Part shown: one piece after another, positions 12,033 to 25,200 of the stretch
How positions within the stretch are numbered: the first letter of the stretch is position 1
Layout of the letters: every line of letters starts with the position of its first letter
Assembly (NCBI RefSeq): GCF_036711975.1
Contig: NC_091971.1
Location: forward strand, 15,197,501 to 15,261,500
Source of the DNA: Onthophagus taurus
Lineage: Eukaryota > Arthropoda > Insecta > Coleoptera > Scarabaeidae
Reading direction: 5' to 3'
Length of the DNA stretch: 64,000 bases
Made by a program: the position numbers and the translations under genes
The notes under the pieces: model-generated
What the model was told of the DNA's origin: nothing
Databases searched by the model: none
The model's input: only the letters and a program-made list of their open reading frames with translations

Positions 12033-12599
12033 TTATTCTTTACAATTTAAATTTTCTTCTACAACCTCATCTTCTTTCTTTACTTTTTTCACAATTAGTT
12101 CTACTCGTTTTAAATCAACCTTTTCAATAAATTCATTTAATGCTTTATCACAGATTAAAGGATGCTCTGGATTATCAATATAACACTGTTTTATCTAAAG
12201 AATATATTTTAGTGTTAATTATAATCATATATATATGTAAATATGAACTTACCTTCTCTTTTTCTTCTGTAAATGATCCCACATCACCTGCTTCCAAAGT
12301 TTTACAAACTTTATTATATATCAATTCAAATCCAGTGTCTGAAAGACCGTAAATATTTGAGTGAACACTATCGATACCCTTCAGTTTTTCAATCCATTCC
12401 CTATCATTTAAATCCCTTGGTTTCCCTGCTACTTCTTGCTCAGGTTCAGGAGATATACCTAAAAGAAATAAATCATAATTTGAATTATGAAATTTTTTTC
12501 AATACCATCCGATAATTTAAGCACAGCTGCTTCTGAAAATGTGAAAACACTAGCTGCACTGGATAAATCACAACGATCACAACGTAATATGTTTCCCAT
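12033..12599 (-). CDS. MIC19/CHCHD3-like small protein
   Basis: Three exons: 12599-12506, 12458-12253, 12194-12033, giving 153 aa. It begins MGN, a possible N-myristoylation signal as in MIC19 (MICOS subunit of mitochondrial cristae junctions), followed by 'FTFSEAAVLKLSDGI', like the MIC19 N-terminal segment. The C-terminal block 'IKQCYIDNPEHPLICDKALN' has the C-x10-C spacing that joins the two helices of the MIC19 CHCH domain. The outer cysteines of the usual twin CX9C are absent. The long central helix of MIC19 is also missing, making the protein short. It could be a diverged paralogue rather than MIC19 itself. Assignment is by motif, at moderate confidence. Confidence 0.55.
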
Positions 12600-12917
12600 G
12601 ATCGTACTAAGAATTTTGCAATATTAAAGTATAGGAGATTACTTTAATTTTGACAATTTTATGATGGATCATATGTCGCAAAAACAACATTTTAAACATA
12701 TTTTTTTTTATTGTTTAATAATCAAAACATGGTAACAAGTTTCTTAAATTAATTGAGACTTTGTTATAAAACTTATTAGATGCAAAAGATAACAAATTGA
12801 GTTAGTGTTGGCAATTTATGCTCCCATAACTATATTTATTTCATTGTATGAAATAATAATGTTAATATCTTTTCTATTTTATTTAATTTACGATTTAATA
12901 ATATCTTTTCTCATAAA

Positions 12918-13220
12918 GTGCTTCCGAAATCCAAGTTACTTTGGGGGCTCATAAAATTAATGAAGCTGAAGATACTCAAGTAAAAATTACCACAGATGCT
13001 TATACAATGCACTCTGGTTGGGATGCTACCCAAATCATTAACGATATTGCCGTCATCGATTTGAAACAAGAAATCGAATTAACCGAAAATATCCAACCCG
13101 GTAATTTGCCAACATACGCTGATGTCGCCAATGAGATTACTGATTCAGTAGCTCGCGTCAGCGGATGGGGATTGGATTCTGACAGTTCCGACAGCATTAG
13201 CCCCGTTCTTAGAGAAGTTT
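12918..13220 (+). pseudogene. Trypsin-like serine protease fragment
   Basis: One open block starts after a possible AG acceptor (SASEIQVTLGAHKINEAEDT) and carries 'NDIAVIDL', the catalytic Asp region, then 'VARVSGWGLDSDSSDS' and 'VLREV'. The His exon and the GDSGGP exon are missing on both sides. The block has no intron where the neighbouring minus-strand copy has one. It looks like a partial duplicate or retained fragment. Confidence 0.65.
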
Positions 13221-14278
13221 ATGCTATTTATCTTATATATCTTATATCATGTGATTTTTATCATTATAAAGTGTTTGACAAAAAAAAGTTTAATTTTTGA
13301 TTGAATCTTATCGTTATCAGGATTGTTTATTAAAACAACAAACCTCTAATTCAAGAACTAAATGTATTACCTTTTTCAAATCCAACAGATATTAATATTT
13401 TTAATTATAAAGTGATTTATCGACTTAAGTCTTACCAAGTTTTGAAATATAACAAATACACGAAATTGTAGGCAGGCTTTAGTAATTTCTGTCTCATAAC
13501 TATTGCAAGTTTTCCTATAACTGTTGCTATTATATATTCCATAATGAAATGTGATCAAAATTCAGCATCGTATACTATCACGCGTACAGCCACTGATATA
13601 GTGCTGTATCGCAAGTGATGCGCAACCCTGTGGGTATCCTGAACTTACACCAGCCAGCCGTACAACATTATTGAATTAGCAATATGCATCAGCAATACTA
13701 TAAAGATCCCCCAGGTCTTTCCTGCTATAATTTTTGCTTTTACAGTCATAACCATTAGCTCCAGTAGCACATGGAGTCTTATGAGCAGCTGTAATTCTGT
13801 TGGAGTCTTGATGCAGTAGTGTATTCCACGATCGGTAAGATGTAGACGTTCAGCACATCTCATAAAGATGTTGGATAGCAGAGAAGAGAGTTCAGACCTT
13901 CGTAGCAGCACTCCTGCAGTCATGGTCTTGCCCGTAGATTGGTGATACTCAACTTTGATTTGGAACATTCTTCCACATAAGAATGACCAAAAAAGTTAGC
14001 ATGAAGCACAATAAGCATCTTGAATTGCTAATAATGCCACGCCTTGTCGGACGTCTTGGATACGTCTAAAAATGCTATTGACTCTCTTTTTGGTGTAGTT
14101 TTGGGGTCAAAATGGGTGTGTCTTTTCATAATAAATTTGTAACAGTAACAACAAGCCTTTTTAAACCCTTGTGCTATACTGACATCTATAATTTGTTAGC
14201 GTGAAAATGAATTGAGTGACCACTTTTATTGATAACTTTTAAAATAAAATTATTACAAAGAACTGAAAAATCTAATTA
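13221..14278. other. Gene-free stretch between protease copies
   Basis: The part 13560-14150 is less AT-rich and can be read for short distances in several minus frames (one 107-codon frame at 13645-13968). I recognise no family and suspect a decayed repeat. The rest is featureless. Confidence 0.3.
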
Positions 14279-15293
14279 TTATTTATTAATAACTACATCG
14301 GAATGATTTTCAATCCATTCAAAACATGATGTAACTCTTGTATATGCTGTTGGCCATCCCACTTCACATCCCGCAGAACTTGCGAATGACACAATTCCGA
14401 TCTGATTAATAAAAAAATATTTTTACTCCAATTTTTATATTGTGAAATCATCAATATTACCAATTGGTCATCAAATATTAACGGTCCACCTGAATCCCCT
14501 CTACATGACCCAACCCCATCCACTCGTACAAATATGCCCGGGAGTTACATAAGTTCCGTAATAAAAAATACAATTTGCATTGGACATAATTTCAACGTCA
14601 ACTGAACGTAAAACTTGACTCATTGAATTGGCAGCGTCAGAATCGCGACCCCAACCACTTACAACGCCCCATTCGCCTGAAAACGTTGTGTCTTTATCAG
14701 CTCTTCCCGGTAAACTAACCGGCTTGATATAATCTAAAAGAAGAATTAGTTATTTTTTAAAAACATAGAAAATTTGAATAATACTATTTGGTGTTATTGC
14801 TGATGGAAGAAGAATCGTAGCAATATCGTTCGTTAAACTTGTACTATTCCAATCACCATGAATGTTAAATTGAGTCGATGTTAATCTTATTTGAGTCGAT
14901 TCTTCTTGATTTACTTTATGAGCTCCTAATCTTACTTCAACGCTTGTAGAACTATAAAAGAATCATAAAAATGTATCCATTTTATAATTAATATCTTACG
15001 ATTTTAAACAATTTGCGCTGGTTAAAACATATTTGGTTGAAATAAGAACACCTCCGCAAAGATATAAGTCGGTTGGTTTTGTAATAAATAATCCAGCCAT
15101 ATAGGGAATGGAATTAGCTGATACTTCTTCACCTCCAACGATTTTACTCTCTAAATGAGTTGGTTTCAAAAATGTTAGTGATGACAAAACATTCTAAAAA
15201 AATAAATTTCTACAGTACATATATATAAAATTAATTTTTACATACCTTTGTACAACAAAGAATCCCTAAACATACATAAAAGAGGAGCAACAT
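14279..15293 (-). pseudogene. Trypsin-like protease with lost catalytic His and a frameshift
   Basis: Five exons are recognisable: 15293-15246 (signal peptide), 15193-15000 (IVGG activation site, 'LCGGVLIST'), 14951-14785 (catalytic Asp in 'NDIAT'), 14733-14461 ('VSGWGRDS', 'CRGDSGGP') and 14401-14279 ('IGIVSFASS' to stop). All splice sites are GT-AG. Two defects show. The active-site motif reads TSANC instead of TAAHC (AAT for CAT). In exon 4 the frame slips by one base between 'GHICTS' and 'GVGSCRGDSGGP' near 14523. The exon length confirms it: 273 nt where the flanking phases demand 272 or 275. It is a pseudogene, or a pseudoprotease plus an assembly error. Confidence 0.75.
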
Positions 15294-15587
15294 TGTGTTC
15301 TGCTTCGAAAACTTTTTTTAAATAACTCAATTTTTATAGGGTTTATTTTATTTTTGAGGAGTGCTGATAAAAAGATCCAACAAAATTATTGATTAAGAAC
15401 GAAGGAGATAGCATCAAATACTCAATTTATACCCAATTATTATTGTTAAAGATAAAAAGAAATAACACAAAATATTTTATAATCATTAATCTTCTTTGTC
15501 AATACTCAAATTTTTATGCAAAATGTTTTTTTGTGTACAAATTAATGAATTAACAAGAAAATCAGGTAAAAAAAAGCACTGAAGGCA

Positions 15588-15830
15588 TTGCTAGAAATAT
15601 TGCCAGATATGTTTCAAGACTTTGCGAATAGCGAAGAAATTCCAGAGGCTTGGAAGAAAGAGTCCATACAAAGTCCAATCCATAAAAAAGGATATAGAAA
15701 GAACTATAATAACTACCGATGTCTAATAGTCACAAATTCCTTAAGCAGGCTATACAGTCGAATAATGAAAAATTTTATCAAAACTTCAAATATTGTTTTC
15801 CCACAAATTAACAGTTATTTTTCAAAATGA
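15588..15830 (+). pseudogene. Non-LTR reverse transcriptase fragment
   Basis: About 75 codons carry the entry to the RT domain: 'IPEAWKKESIQSPIHKKG' and 'NYRCLIVTNSLSRLYSRIM', equal to the LINE pattern W....I.PI.KKG...NYR.I.......K..S. No catalytic FADD box follows. Just downstream (15785-15870) the sequence matches the inverse of the 357-bp tandem repeat at 60130-61545. Confidence 0.6.
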
Positions 15831-16344
15831 GTTGGTTCATTGGAAAGAGGACACTTTTATTAACACTTAGGTAACTATTCGGTATCCGGCCGGATATCCG
15901 TTCCACCAGTAATAACAAGTAATCAAGAAACATAGAGTTACGATTTTTTGGCAGAATAACAAACCAAATGTATGTAGTTTGAAAATGATATTAATTTAAC
16001 ATTGGGTAAGATTGGAGATACGACTGTTTACATCTCTGCTATAGATGTATGTATAACAAGAAAATACTTGAAAACCTTGCTTTTCTAACATAACTTTCTG
16101 TCAGTAGGTAATGGTGGCCGTTTTATAAATTTTATGAGTAGTACTGCAGGATATTTAACAGTGCTATATAAATTTGATTGTGATCACGTTTTTCCTAAAT
16201 TATTTATTCATAAAGATAAAATAAAAATTTTTAGCAAAAAAATGTGGCTCCATCTATCTGTTAAAAAACAACTTATCTTTATAACCTATAAAACCAAAAC
16301 AGCTACATAACCTCATTTTTAATTGTCAAAATATTAAAATAAAA
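15831..16344. other. Gene-free stretch upstream of SMG8
   Basis: It contains a short GGTATCCGGCCGGATATCCG palindrome at about 15884-15903, also seen near 59830-59870 and typical of hAT element ends. Otherwise it is AT-rich. The SMG8 promoter should lie in the last 200 bp. Confidence 0.35.
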
Positions 16345-18832
16345 ATGAGAAAGAAATTTGTACTGCCGAATATCTCTTTGTAAGTAATAAAATCTTTATT
16401 CCTTTACTTAATTAAAATATAAAAAATTTCATAGTAATGACCAGACAGAAGATTCAAATGGTATCGTTGTGGTTGCTATCATTGGAAAGTCTGCTTTAAA
16501 TACCAATGGGTTAAAAGTAAAATCCTTAGGTCGCATGTTTTCATCAAGTGATCACCATAAATCAGAAGTAATTGTAATAATATTTATTTTCCTTCAATCA
16601 ACACCATATTTTTATAGAGTACAATTGAAGGTTTTTATGATGAAGAAAAACGCACGATTTATCTTCATGCTTTCACATTGATGGACACTAATTGTTTTTT
16701 GGAACATTATGAAAATCTGGTTGAAAAAAATAAAGAAACTAATTTCTTATCAATATATGACCAAGTTAAAAGTTCCTTTGCAAAAACTATGCTAATTTTA
16801 TTCCATGTTAGTCATATAGTTGTTTTAAGCCACCCAGGAAGTACTTTTGATGTCAATTTTATACAATATTTTAAAGCAGTTGATAGTTTAAGGTAGGAAT
16901 TAAATCAACCTCTTCATTATAAAGTAAAATATTGTTTTAGACAAAAATTACTCAGTGACATAAGTGACTCATTAAAAAACATTGAAAGTGTAAGCGATGA
17001 GTGGATTTTAAATGGAAGAATGTGTACCCCAAGATTGTTATTTTATTTTGAACAAAGCCCCAAAAATGTTACTAATTTAAAAAAACTTGAGCATAATACC
17101 GAAGATAAAATTTACCAAATTTTAAAGAAAACCCGTATTGTTAACAAGTAATTATTTGTAGAATCAAAATTTTTATAAATTACAATTTCTTTTTAGTTGT
17201 ACTTCGTTATTTGCAATTCCTTTGAATCAAGAATTTGTATTTATGTCTACTGAAGGTTCTAACGACCGTCTTGGAAACGCGGTTCGAAGTCTAATTCAAA
17301 GCTGCCAACCTGGAGCAACATTAATAATAGAACCCCCATTTTGCGTTCAAATAGACAACGGTAAAAAAAGTTTTTCTCGTTTCCTCCAAGTACACATTCA
17401 ACAAGCCAAAGAAAAAGGTTTTGATGATATTGTTGCATCAATGCGATTAATTTCTTTCCAACCCTGTCATTTTGAACTTCCTAAATTACACGTTTGGGTG
17501 CAAGTTTGCAAAACTATTTATGCATTAGTAACGAATGATTCAGAAAAATTGGTGCAAAATTTATGCACTGATACTAGATTTTCTGAACAACGATGTGAAA
17601 AAGTATTTCCCATCGCTATTGCGAGATACCAAGAAGGTTTACCAAGTCATTATAGCAGAGGTGTACATGAAACGAGGCTTGGTATTGCTTTAAATTTATT
17701 CGCGGCTCAAGCTCGTGGGCCTAAATTTGAAGAATATCGTGCAAAAATCGTTGGAAATTGTAAAACTTATTGGGAAAATTCCCGACAACTTTGCGAATCA
17801 CCATCTTTAACAGGAAATCCATGCACTTTACCTAAACATAATGACGAACTAGAACACAATAGCGGTGTTAGATATATCGCAGCATGTGATTGTGGCAGAA
17901 TACAAAGACCGCGTGAAGATCCTTACACAACAGTTTTAGCTAATCACGTATTTTTTAAACAAGCTTCAAAAGAATGCGCTTGTTCTGGTTTAGATCGAAT
18001 CGAATTTGAAATGAAAGATAAAAATTTAGAATTTGAAACTGAATTGAAACAAAGAGAAGTTTCTTCAGCGATGTTAACAACAATTTCACCAAGGTCGTTC
18101 GTCCCAGATTTTTCTTCTTGGTCTTTAGTTTGTTTGGGCCCCTCATCTTTATACAGCCATAATTTAGGATTATTGGAAGCCCATCAACCGGGATTTTTAA
18201 ATTCAACCAATTATCTTTTACCTTGGGATGTTGTCGTTTATAGCAAACCAAAACCGATTATTTCTTTAGATCAACATCTTGATCCACAAAAATTTTTATT
18301 ACGTCAAAAACGTATTCGAACGAATAATACTCGAGTACCACAATTTACGGTTAAAGTATTTATTGGGGTTGAGTATGAATGTCCAAGAGGTCATCGATTT
18401 ATGTTAGCTGCACCTGATCGAGTTTTAAGAGCTACTCCTGGATCTATTGTTAAGGACACTGGGCATAAAATAACAGAATCTGATATGCCTTTGTATTATC
18501 CATGTCCTTGTAGACCAACAAAACCTCTTACAGCTCAATTAATGAGATTACATGTTGTTACACCAAAAGCTTCTGTTTATGTTACAGTAAATCCAAGGGT
18601 AATTAATAAAAATCGTTAAAATGTGTATATTTAGTTCGTTTTTTAGGTACAACCAGCGGCTGGTTCTCCGATTTTTATAGCAACAGAAGATGGCCCAACA
18701 GCTTTAACACAATCAACTTATTGGGTTATGAGATTACCCTTTATTTATTCAACTGATAAAGAGAATTTTACTGAAAATCATTCTGGAAGATTGTTACAGG
18801 GTGTTTTTGCTGTTAATAAAATTGAACAGTAA
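16345..18832 (+). CDS. SMG8: SMG8, nonsense-mediated decay factor
   Basis: Subunit of the SMG1-SMG8-SMG9 kinase complex that controls UPF1 phosphorylation in nonsense-mediated mRNA decay. Exons: 16345-16379, 16435-16567, 16618-16892, 16941-17147, 17197-18598, 18647-18832, all in phase, giving 745 aa. Family features: 'VVVAIIGKSALNTNGLK' opening a G-like domain, 'LILFHVSHIVVLSHPGSTFD', 'RLGIALNLFAAQARGP', Cys-rich 'AACDCGRIQRPREDPY' and 'YECPRGHRFM' near residue 610, and a C-terminus 'YWVMRLPFIY'. It is shorter than vertebrate and fly SMG8 (900 or more aa), which may reflect loss of disordered linkers. The intron before the last exon is only 48 bp. It converges on TECPR1. Confidence 0.92.
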
Positions 18833-19250
18833 TAATTAATAAAATGTTTTATTAGATTTGGGTATAATTCACAGCAACATAATAAATCCTTTTTAAAAAT
18901 ATTTCAAAGCTTATTAAATAAGCAGAAATAGTGAATATATTCGGAATAAATAGGTGTTTTTTAAATATGGTTAGTTAATTACTATTCTTTTTGTTATTTT
19001 AAGAAAAAAATTACACAAAAAATGTAATGCGCCTTATTGTTTCATATTAAAAAGAAAGTTTTTCAAAGTTCGATGTAAACATTTTCTTAAAATATCACAA
19101 TGAACCATATTTACGAAACGACCATTATAAGACTATCACAATACAATACCTTAGCTGAAATTCAAAATTATTGTTTTAAAGAATCAGTTCATTGATACAC
19201 GACTAGATAACTTATTAATAAACCCTCAACAAAATGTGATCAATTAATAT
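18833..19250. other. 3' intergenic region SMG8 / TECPR1
   Basis: 418 bp between the convergent stop codons. AATAAA-like signals are present on both strands (18838 onward for SMG8). No gene is seen. Confidence 0.4.
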
Positions 19251-22200
19251 TTATGTTAATGCTCTTACACTGATCTGTTGGAAATTACCCTGCAAAAAAT
19301 GAAACAATTAAATGTTTGTCATTAAAATATTAAAATAATTACGTTAATCCCGATGTCCCAACCAGTTCCAATACAATTTTGTTCACAAATTCCCAATCTC
19401 CTCAATACTAAGCCACCATCAGTTGTAGCCCAGACTTCATCTACAGCAACACTAACGTGCTTAAATTTTGTAGATAAAGGAGTTGAACCTACTAGAGATT
19501 AAAGATTTTTGTTAAAGAAAGTTTTTTTTTATTAATTTTTTACGCAAAATTGTTTAAAAAATATACAGGGGTATTTTCTACATATTAATACACATATTGA
19601 GCATCTACAAGATGTGTTTTAAAATGCACCTTTTACAACATTGTTCAAAACCACCTCAATTTTCATGGTAATCATGATTACAGAAGTTCTGGTTATCTAA
19701 ACCTAATAATCTAATAAGATTTTTAAAATATACATCTGCAGCTATCGTCTGAACTAGAATAAATAAAAAAAACATCGATAGAAACAAAATGGCGTCAATT
19801 TGAAAATTTCCAGTCACCCGAGTATTGGCGGTAAAACCATAACTGTTTGGGATGGGAGGAAATGCTTATCCCGAGCCCTGAACAACATGGAAATAAACAT
19901 GGCGGAGGCTTGGAGGGAAACCTGTAGTTGATCTAATCACCTGCACAGTGTATTTAATGATTCAGAGTCAAGACGATAACCTTGGATATAGACGGATTAA
20001 TAGAAAACAACAGTGCAAAAAATATGTATTACGAATGGGTACATGGAATATCAAGACAATAACTGGGAAAGAGGTGGAGATTGTGGAGAAAATGAGAAAG
20101 TATAAGAAAAAGGAAAATATAGGAAAACCTATGCACACATTACCTGGAAATTATTTCCTCAGATATGTAGGAGTTCCACATTATGGGAGGCAGTGAACTC
20201 CAGTATTCTATGGGTGAATTGGAAATTCCAGTCACGCTTATTCAGGTGTATGCTCCAATTGAAGATTCAGACATGCCAGAGAAGAAAGTTTTCTTTGAGG
20301 TGCCGCAGAGACAAATCGATCTGAACGGTAGAGTGGGAAATAACAGTCTTAAAAGAGGAGACGTGCTGGATCAATATGCAGGAAAACAAATCCTCAACAA
20401 TAGTGGCGACAAAATCTTGGACTTTTGTACCACGAACCAGATAATTGTGGGTAACACTTTTTATCCACATAAACGCATCCATCAGATCACGTTTGAAAGG
20501 ACTCGGTATGCGAGTATCGTTGACTATTTCATAATCCCAAAAGATATGAAGAATTCCTTCAGGGATATCAAGATTACCAGAGGTGTATTGCTTTCTACAG
20601 ACCTGGTAGCAGATACTGTATTTAGGAGAGCGAAACCGAGAAAGAATACTAAGTACCGAAAAATAAGATGGCAGGAATTAAAGGAAGAAGTAAAGATGGT
20701 ATCCTATCAAGAACAACTGAAATAGATATGGTGAAGTATATGAGGGAAGATGTGAAAAGCACCAGATGGTGGAATGATGAGATCAAGGCAGCAGTAGCAG
20801 AAAAGAAGGCCGCATGGAGGCAATGGAAGACAACAAAACAACAACCAGAGTATGAAGAGTACGTGCATAAAAGTAACAACTGTCAGATGCCTGCATCTGT
20901 CTCTCTCCGTGGAGGAAAGAATCAGTGATAAAGAAGAGGAGCCAATAACTTTCGACGAGGTGCAAGACGCCATCAAGAAAATGAAGAATAAAAAGGCAGC
21001 TGGGAAATACAAAGTATCAAAAATAAAAAAGGAGGAGGATACCAGCAAATTGGCAAAGGAACATAATTATTCCTATATACTAAAGGGAAGTCCACACGCT
21101 GTAAAAATTGCAGGGCAATATGCCTCATGCATGTCATTGCAAAGCTATACTCCAGAATCTTGGAGAGTCTAAGTACTTGTATTGAGTAAGAATTGGATGA
21201 TGAGCAAGCGGATTTCAGATCAGGACGACAAACACAAGATCTCATTTCCTCCATGCGTTGTTTAACAGATAAGTGGATCAGCAGAGGGAAATCTGCACAT
21301 CTGGCTTTCTTGGATATGAAAGTGATGTGCAGATTTCTGATGAACAACTGATGCAGGCCATCATATCCATGTTCCAGCGAATGGAGGGAGCGGTGAGGTT
21401 TAACGAGAGGATCTCTAGCATGTTCGTTATGGAAAATGGTGTTAGACGTTACAAGTAGTTATTACTACTTGTAGCTTTTATAAATGAAGTAGTGAAGATA
21501 TCCACTATAATACAGGGTTTCCCAAAACTCCCGGAACGGAGCTATAAGTTTTGAGTGCTATAAGCTACAAGTGAAGAAAAAATTTGAAAATTTGGGGATC
21601 ACTAAAGAGTCATAAATAATTCTTATTATTCTCTTGATATCTTATTTTGTTTGCGTTTTTTTTTGATGCAACAAGCTATTGCTACTTTTGTATCTCAAGT
21701 ACAATAGTAATTATAATTAATTTAAATAAATAATTCAATTCAAATTGAATTTTGACACTTGGAAATGACAAATCAAAACAATCGGTTGCCATGGTTACGC
21801 TCTGCTACTGCTATTTTCTATATCAAATGAATGGGAAATAATGAAACTTTAATTAATTTTTCTCGAAAATGTTGTTACGTAACCGATATTAATATTTATT
21901 ATACAACATACAGAAAAAGTCCTCTTTTAAATTCCGATATAAAAAATGGGGTGTTCCATTTAAAAAAAACTTCGATGACGTCATAACTCGTTTAAAAATG
22001 GCGGAAAAAATTTAATATACACCAAAAAATTGCAACAAAATTAAATCTTTAGACCCGTTTCAGCGATTTTTTCATAAATTGTTTATAATAATTTTATCGA
22101 ATTTATCCGTTATTTTTGAAACGACTGTATATTGACTGGAAGAGTATACATTATACAGGGCGTGTCAAATGTCTGGAATATAGCCAATAACTTCACCATT

Positions 22201-25200
22201 TGTGGTTTTAAAGAAAAATGTTTCAAATAAAAGTTTTTTTAGTTGAGGCGCATTTTGTTTTTTGTTTCGTTGCTATGGCAACCAAAATTGTTATTTTAAA
22301 TGGAATGCATATGTTTTTTTTTGCATATTTTGATAGAAGATAAATCCCTCTACGCGATGAACATATCAAATCATATGGTTGTATAAGAAAAAAATCGAGA
22401 AAAAATGCGTTCTCTAAAAATATTGAATCAGCAAATTACAAGGTAAAAAGAATTAATTAAAAAGAATTTTTTTTTGTCCCTGTAGACCGGAATCCCCCCT
22501 TAAGTCACTTATTATTACCTGATATTAGTGGATCGACCTCGATGCAATGCCAAACGCTTCCTTCTGGCCATGAATATGAAATATCTTTACGCACGTATAA
22601 CTTTCCTTTATCAGAGACCGCCCAAACTCCAATTTGATTTACAGATATTTCTTTTAATGGATTACCAGGTGGTGGTTCAATACAAATCCATTTAACTCCT
22701 TGTATTAAATCCATCGTTATACCGTGTCGAACAAAAACGCTTCCATTTGATGCTGTTGCCCAAACATTATTAAATGGACCACAACTAATACTTGTTAATG
22801 ATTTGTCTGAATTTACGTGCTCCCATTTATTACCCTAAGTTAATACAGTTTGATATAAGTATTATATTTACTAGCAAAAAAAAACAATTTTTGTTTACTT
22901 ACGGTTGGATTTGAAATGGAAACTTCAGTTCTAATCATAGCTTGTCCCCCAGTAGCTAGAGCCCAAACAGTGATTAATCCTTCATGAACAGTACAAAATG
23001 AAACATCCAACAATTTAGTATGTCCCAAATCTTGCCATGGCCCTGTTGTACCAATTGCACATCTTCTATACCATCTTCTCCTTCTTACATAATCAGTAAA
23101 ATGTTTATGTGCGTGATAACTAGCTGGAAAATCAACAGCATATTGCCATCCTTCTTTATCAGCACCACCGGGTACATGAAAATCCACCAACCAATCGCTA
23201 ACCCATTGCCAATGGACTGATAATAATTTAACTTGATCTTTTGTACGTCTTTGTTTCCCCGTTACGTCACTCCACATGTAACGATCCGTTGGTAATCCAG
23301 CTGATGTGTACCCCGTAACGGGATTCCAACGTTGATTCTCGTAAACGCGATAATCTTGAGTATCCGCCATAGCTCGTAAATTATTACTGTTTAAAGTTCC
23401 GGCGAAATTTCCACCGAAACCTCCGTTGTAAACCCAACAGGTGTGATCATAACCAATCCCCCAGGTTACGCCTGCTTTACAAGTTTCAACGCGACGTAAA
23501 TGTCCCCCAAACTGCCTCCAATATATATCTTTTAAATTTACGATTGGTTTTGGTGTCGAAATTTTCATTTTTTCTAAAGTTATTTGACCCCAAAATGAGA
23601 TAGAAGTACAACTTCCAACAGGTAAGCGATGCCTGTAACCGCAAAATCGTTCCCCATCGACATAAATAACGTAATCTTCAACGTTCACTTCAATTTTTAA
23701 TTCGAATTCTTGTCCTGGCATAAATGGCGTGATCCCAACTCTTTCTTCTTCACCCCATTTCCCATCAATCATACTATTTCTAACCACTGTCGGATTACCA
23801 TTTTCAAACCGCGGATTAAAATGTAAACAACAATTTTCCAATTCGGTGTAATTTTTGTGTTTCGATCGAAAACTTGGATAAGCATCTAAATTTATAGCGA
23901 ATCGGGTTATATCATCTTGTAGACAGCCGTTTATTATTATTACCGTTTCCGGTACGCAACTTGTGTGTAAGGGGATTTCTAAAGGTAACTGTTTTCCTGT
24001 TAATTCATAATCGAGTTCATAACTTCCGTGTTGGATTATAGTATCTTTTGCGTCGTAAACAAATATATCACCTAATGTTGTTACAGCCCAAACACTTAAA
24101 GAACTTGCTTTCCCTTTATTAAAAAATAATGAATTAGAATTAACCTCATCCTTTTTTTTTGTTTTTACCTCTTGTTAAATGAACCTCGCTACAAACAGTT
24201 GTAAAATGAGCTTGTAACTCCTCCATTTGAGCATCTGTACCAAACTGTAACCTAACAATTGGAATGGTTAAATTAGGAGTGTGAATAGATAATCTTGGGC
24301 ATCCAGGTTCACTACAAGATTGAACGCAAGTTATTTCATTTAAGCTAAATTGATGCTGCAACATCAAAATAAAAAAAAATCATTTTTAATCATTGATTAA
24401 TGCAATTATTACCATTGTCGTTGCTCCATCGGAATTTAAAATAGTTAAAGTTCCTGAAGTATGAACCCATTCCAATTGAACAACGCAATCGACGAAGGTA
24501 TTACCATTCAAATTAACCCTAGCTTCACCGGTGTGCACCCAAGAGGAAGTATCAACAGCCAAAGGATAATCGTTAAATCGTTGATCATCGGGGTCAAGCC
24601 TCAATCGTAAATCTTCAAGAATTTTTAATCGCCATGGTTGTTCCAATTCGGCGTGTTGAGCGTTTCCTTGTTCGGCGAACCAATTTGGGAGCTGGTTTAA
24701 GTCTAATGTACAAGCCCCGGCCGCTACGAAAGACCAAGGAGCTTCATACTCAGCCCAACCCAGTTCTTCATCTTCAGCAAAAATGCACGAATCGGCTTTA
24801 TCGCTAAACAAACTTTCATCAGACTCGGGATGAACTTCAGTGCCAACGATTGATCCAACAGAACGAACAGGACTCCAAGCTCTCGGATTTTTTAATTGAG
24901 TCTCAAATTTATTGCTCATATCACCAACAGGAAGAGATGTTGGCGCTGAATGGCTTTGATCAGTTATGTCGCCTAATGTTGTGTCGCAAAGACTATGAGG
25001 ACGATTCTGGTTATAAAAGAAAATTAATAAAAAAAAATTTATTTTAGAATTAGTTTACCAAAGATGAAGTACTTTTAGTGCTATTACTTAATCGATCTCG
25101 ATTTAAACTTGCGTTACTACTTGCTCTGCTAACTTGTAAAGGAGCATGTAAACTTTTCCATTTTTTCCCAGTTAAATCTCCTCCTGTTATTCCCGTTCGA

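Noticed and set aside
13645-13968. 107-codon minus frame
   Set aside because: No family recognised, other frames are equally open in this less AT-rich patch, and no splice context is seen.
20649-21347. Several overlapping minus frames up to 124 codons
   Set aside because: Shadows of the purine-rich non-LTR element on the plus strand.
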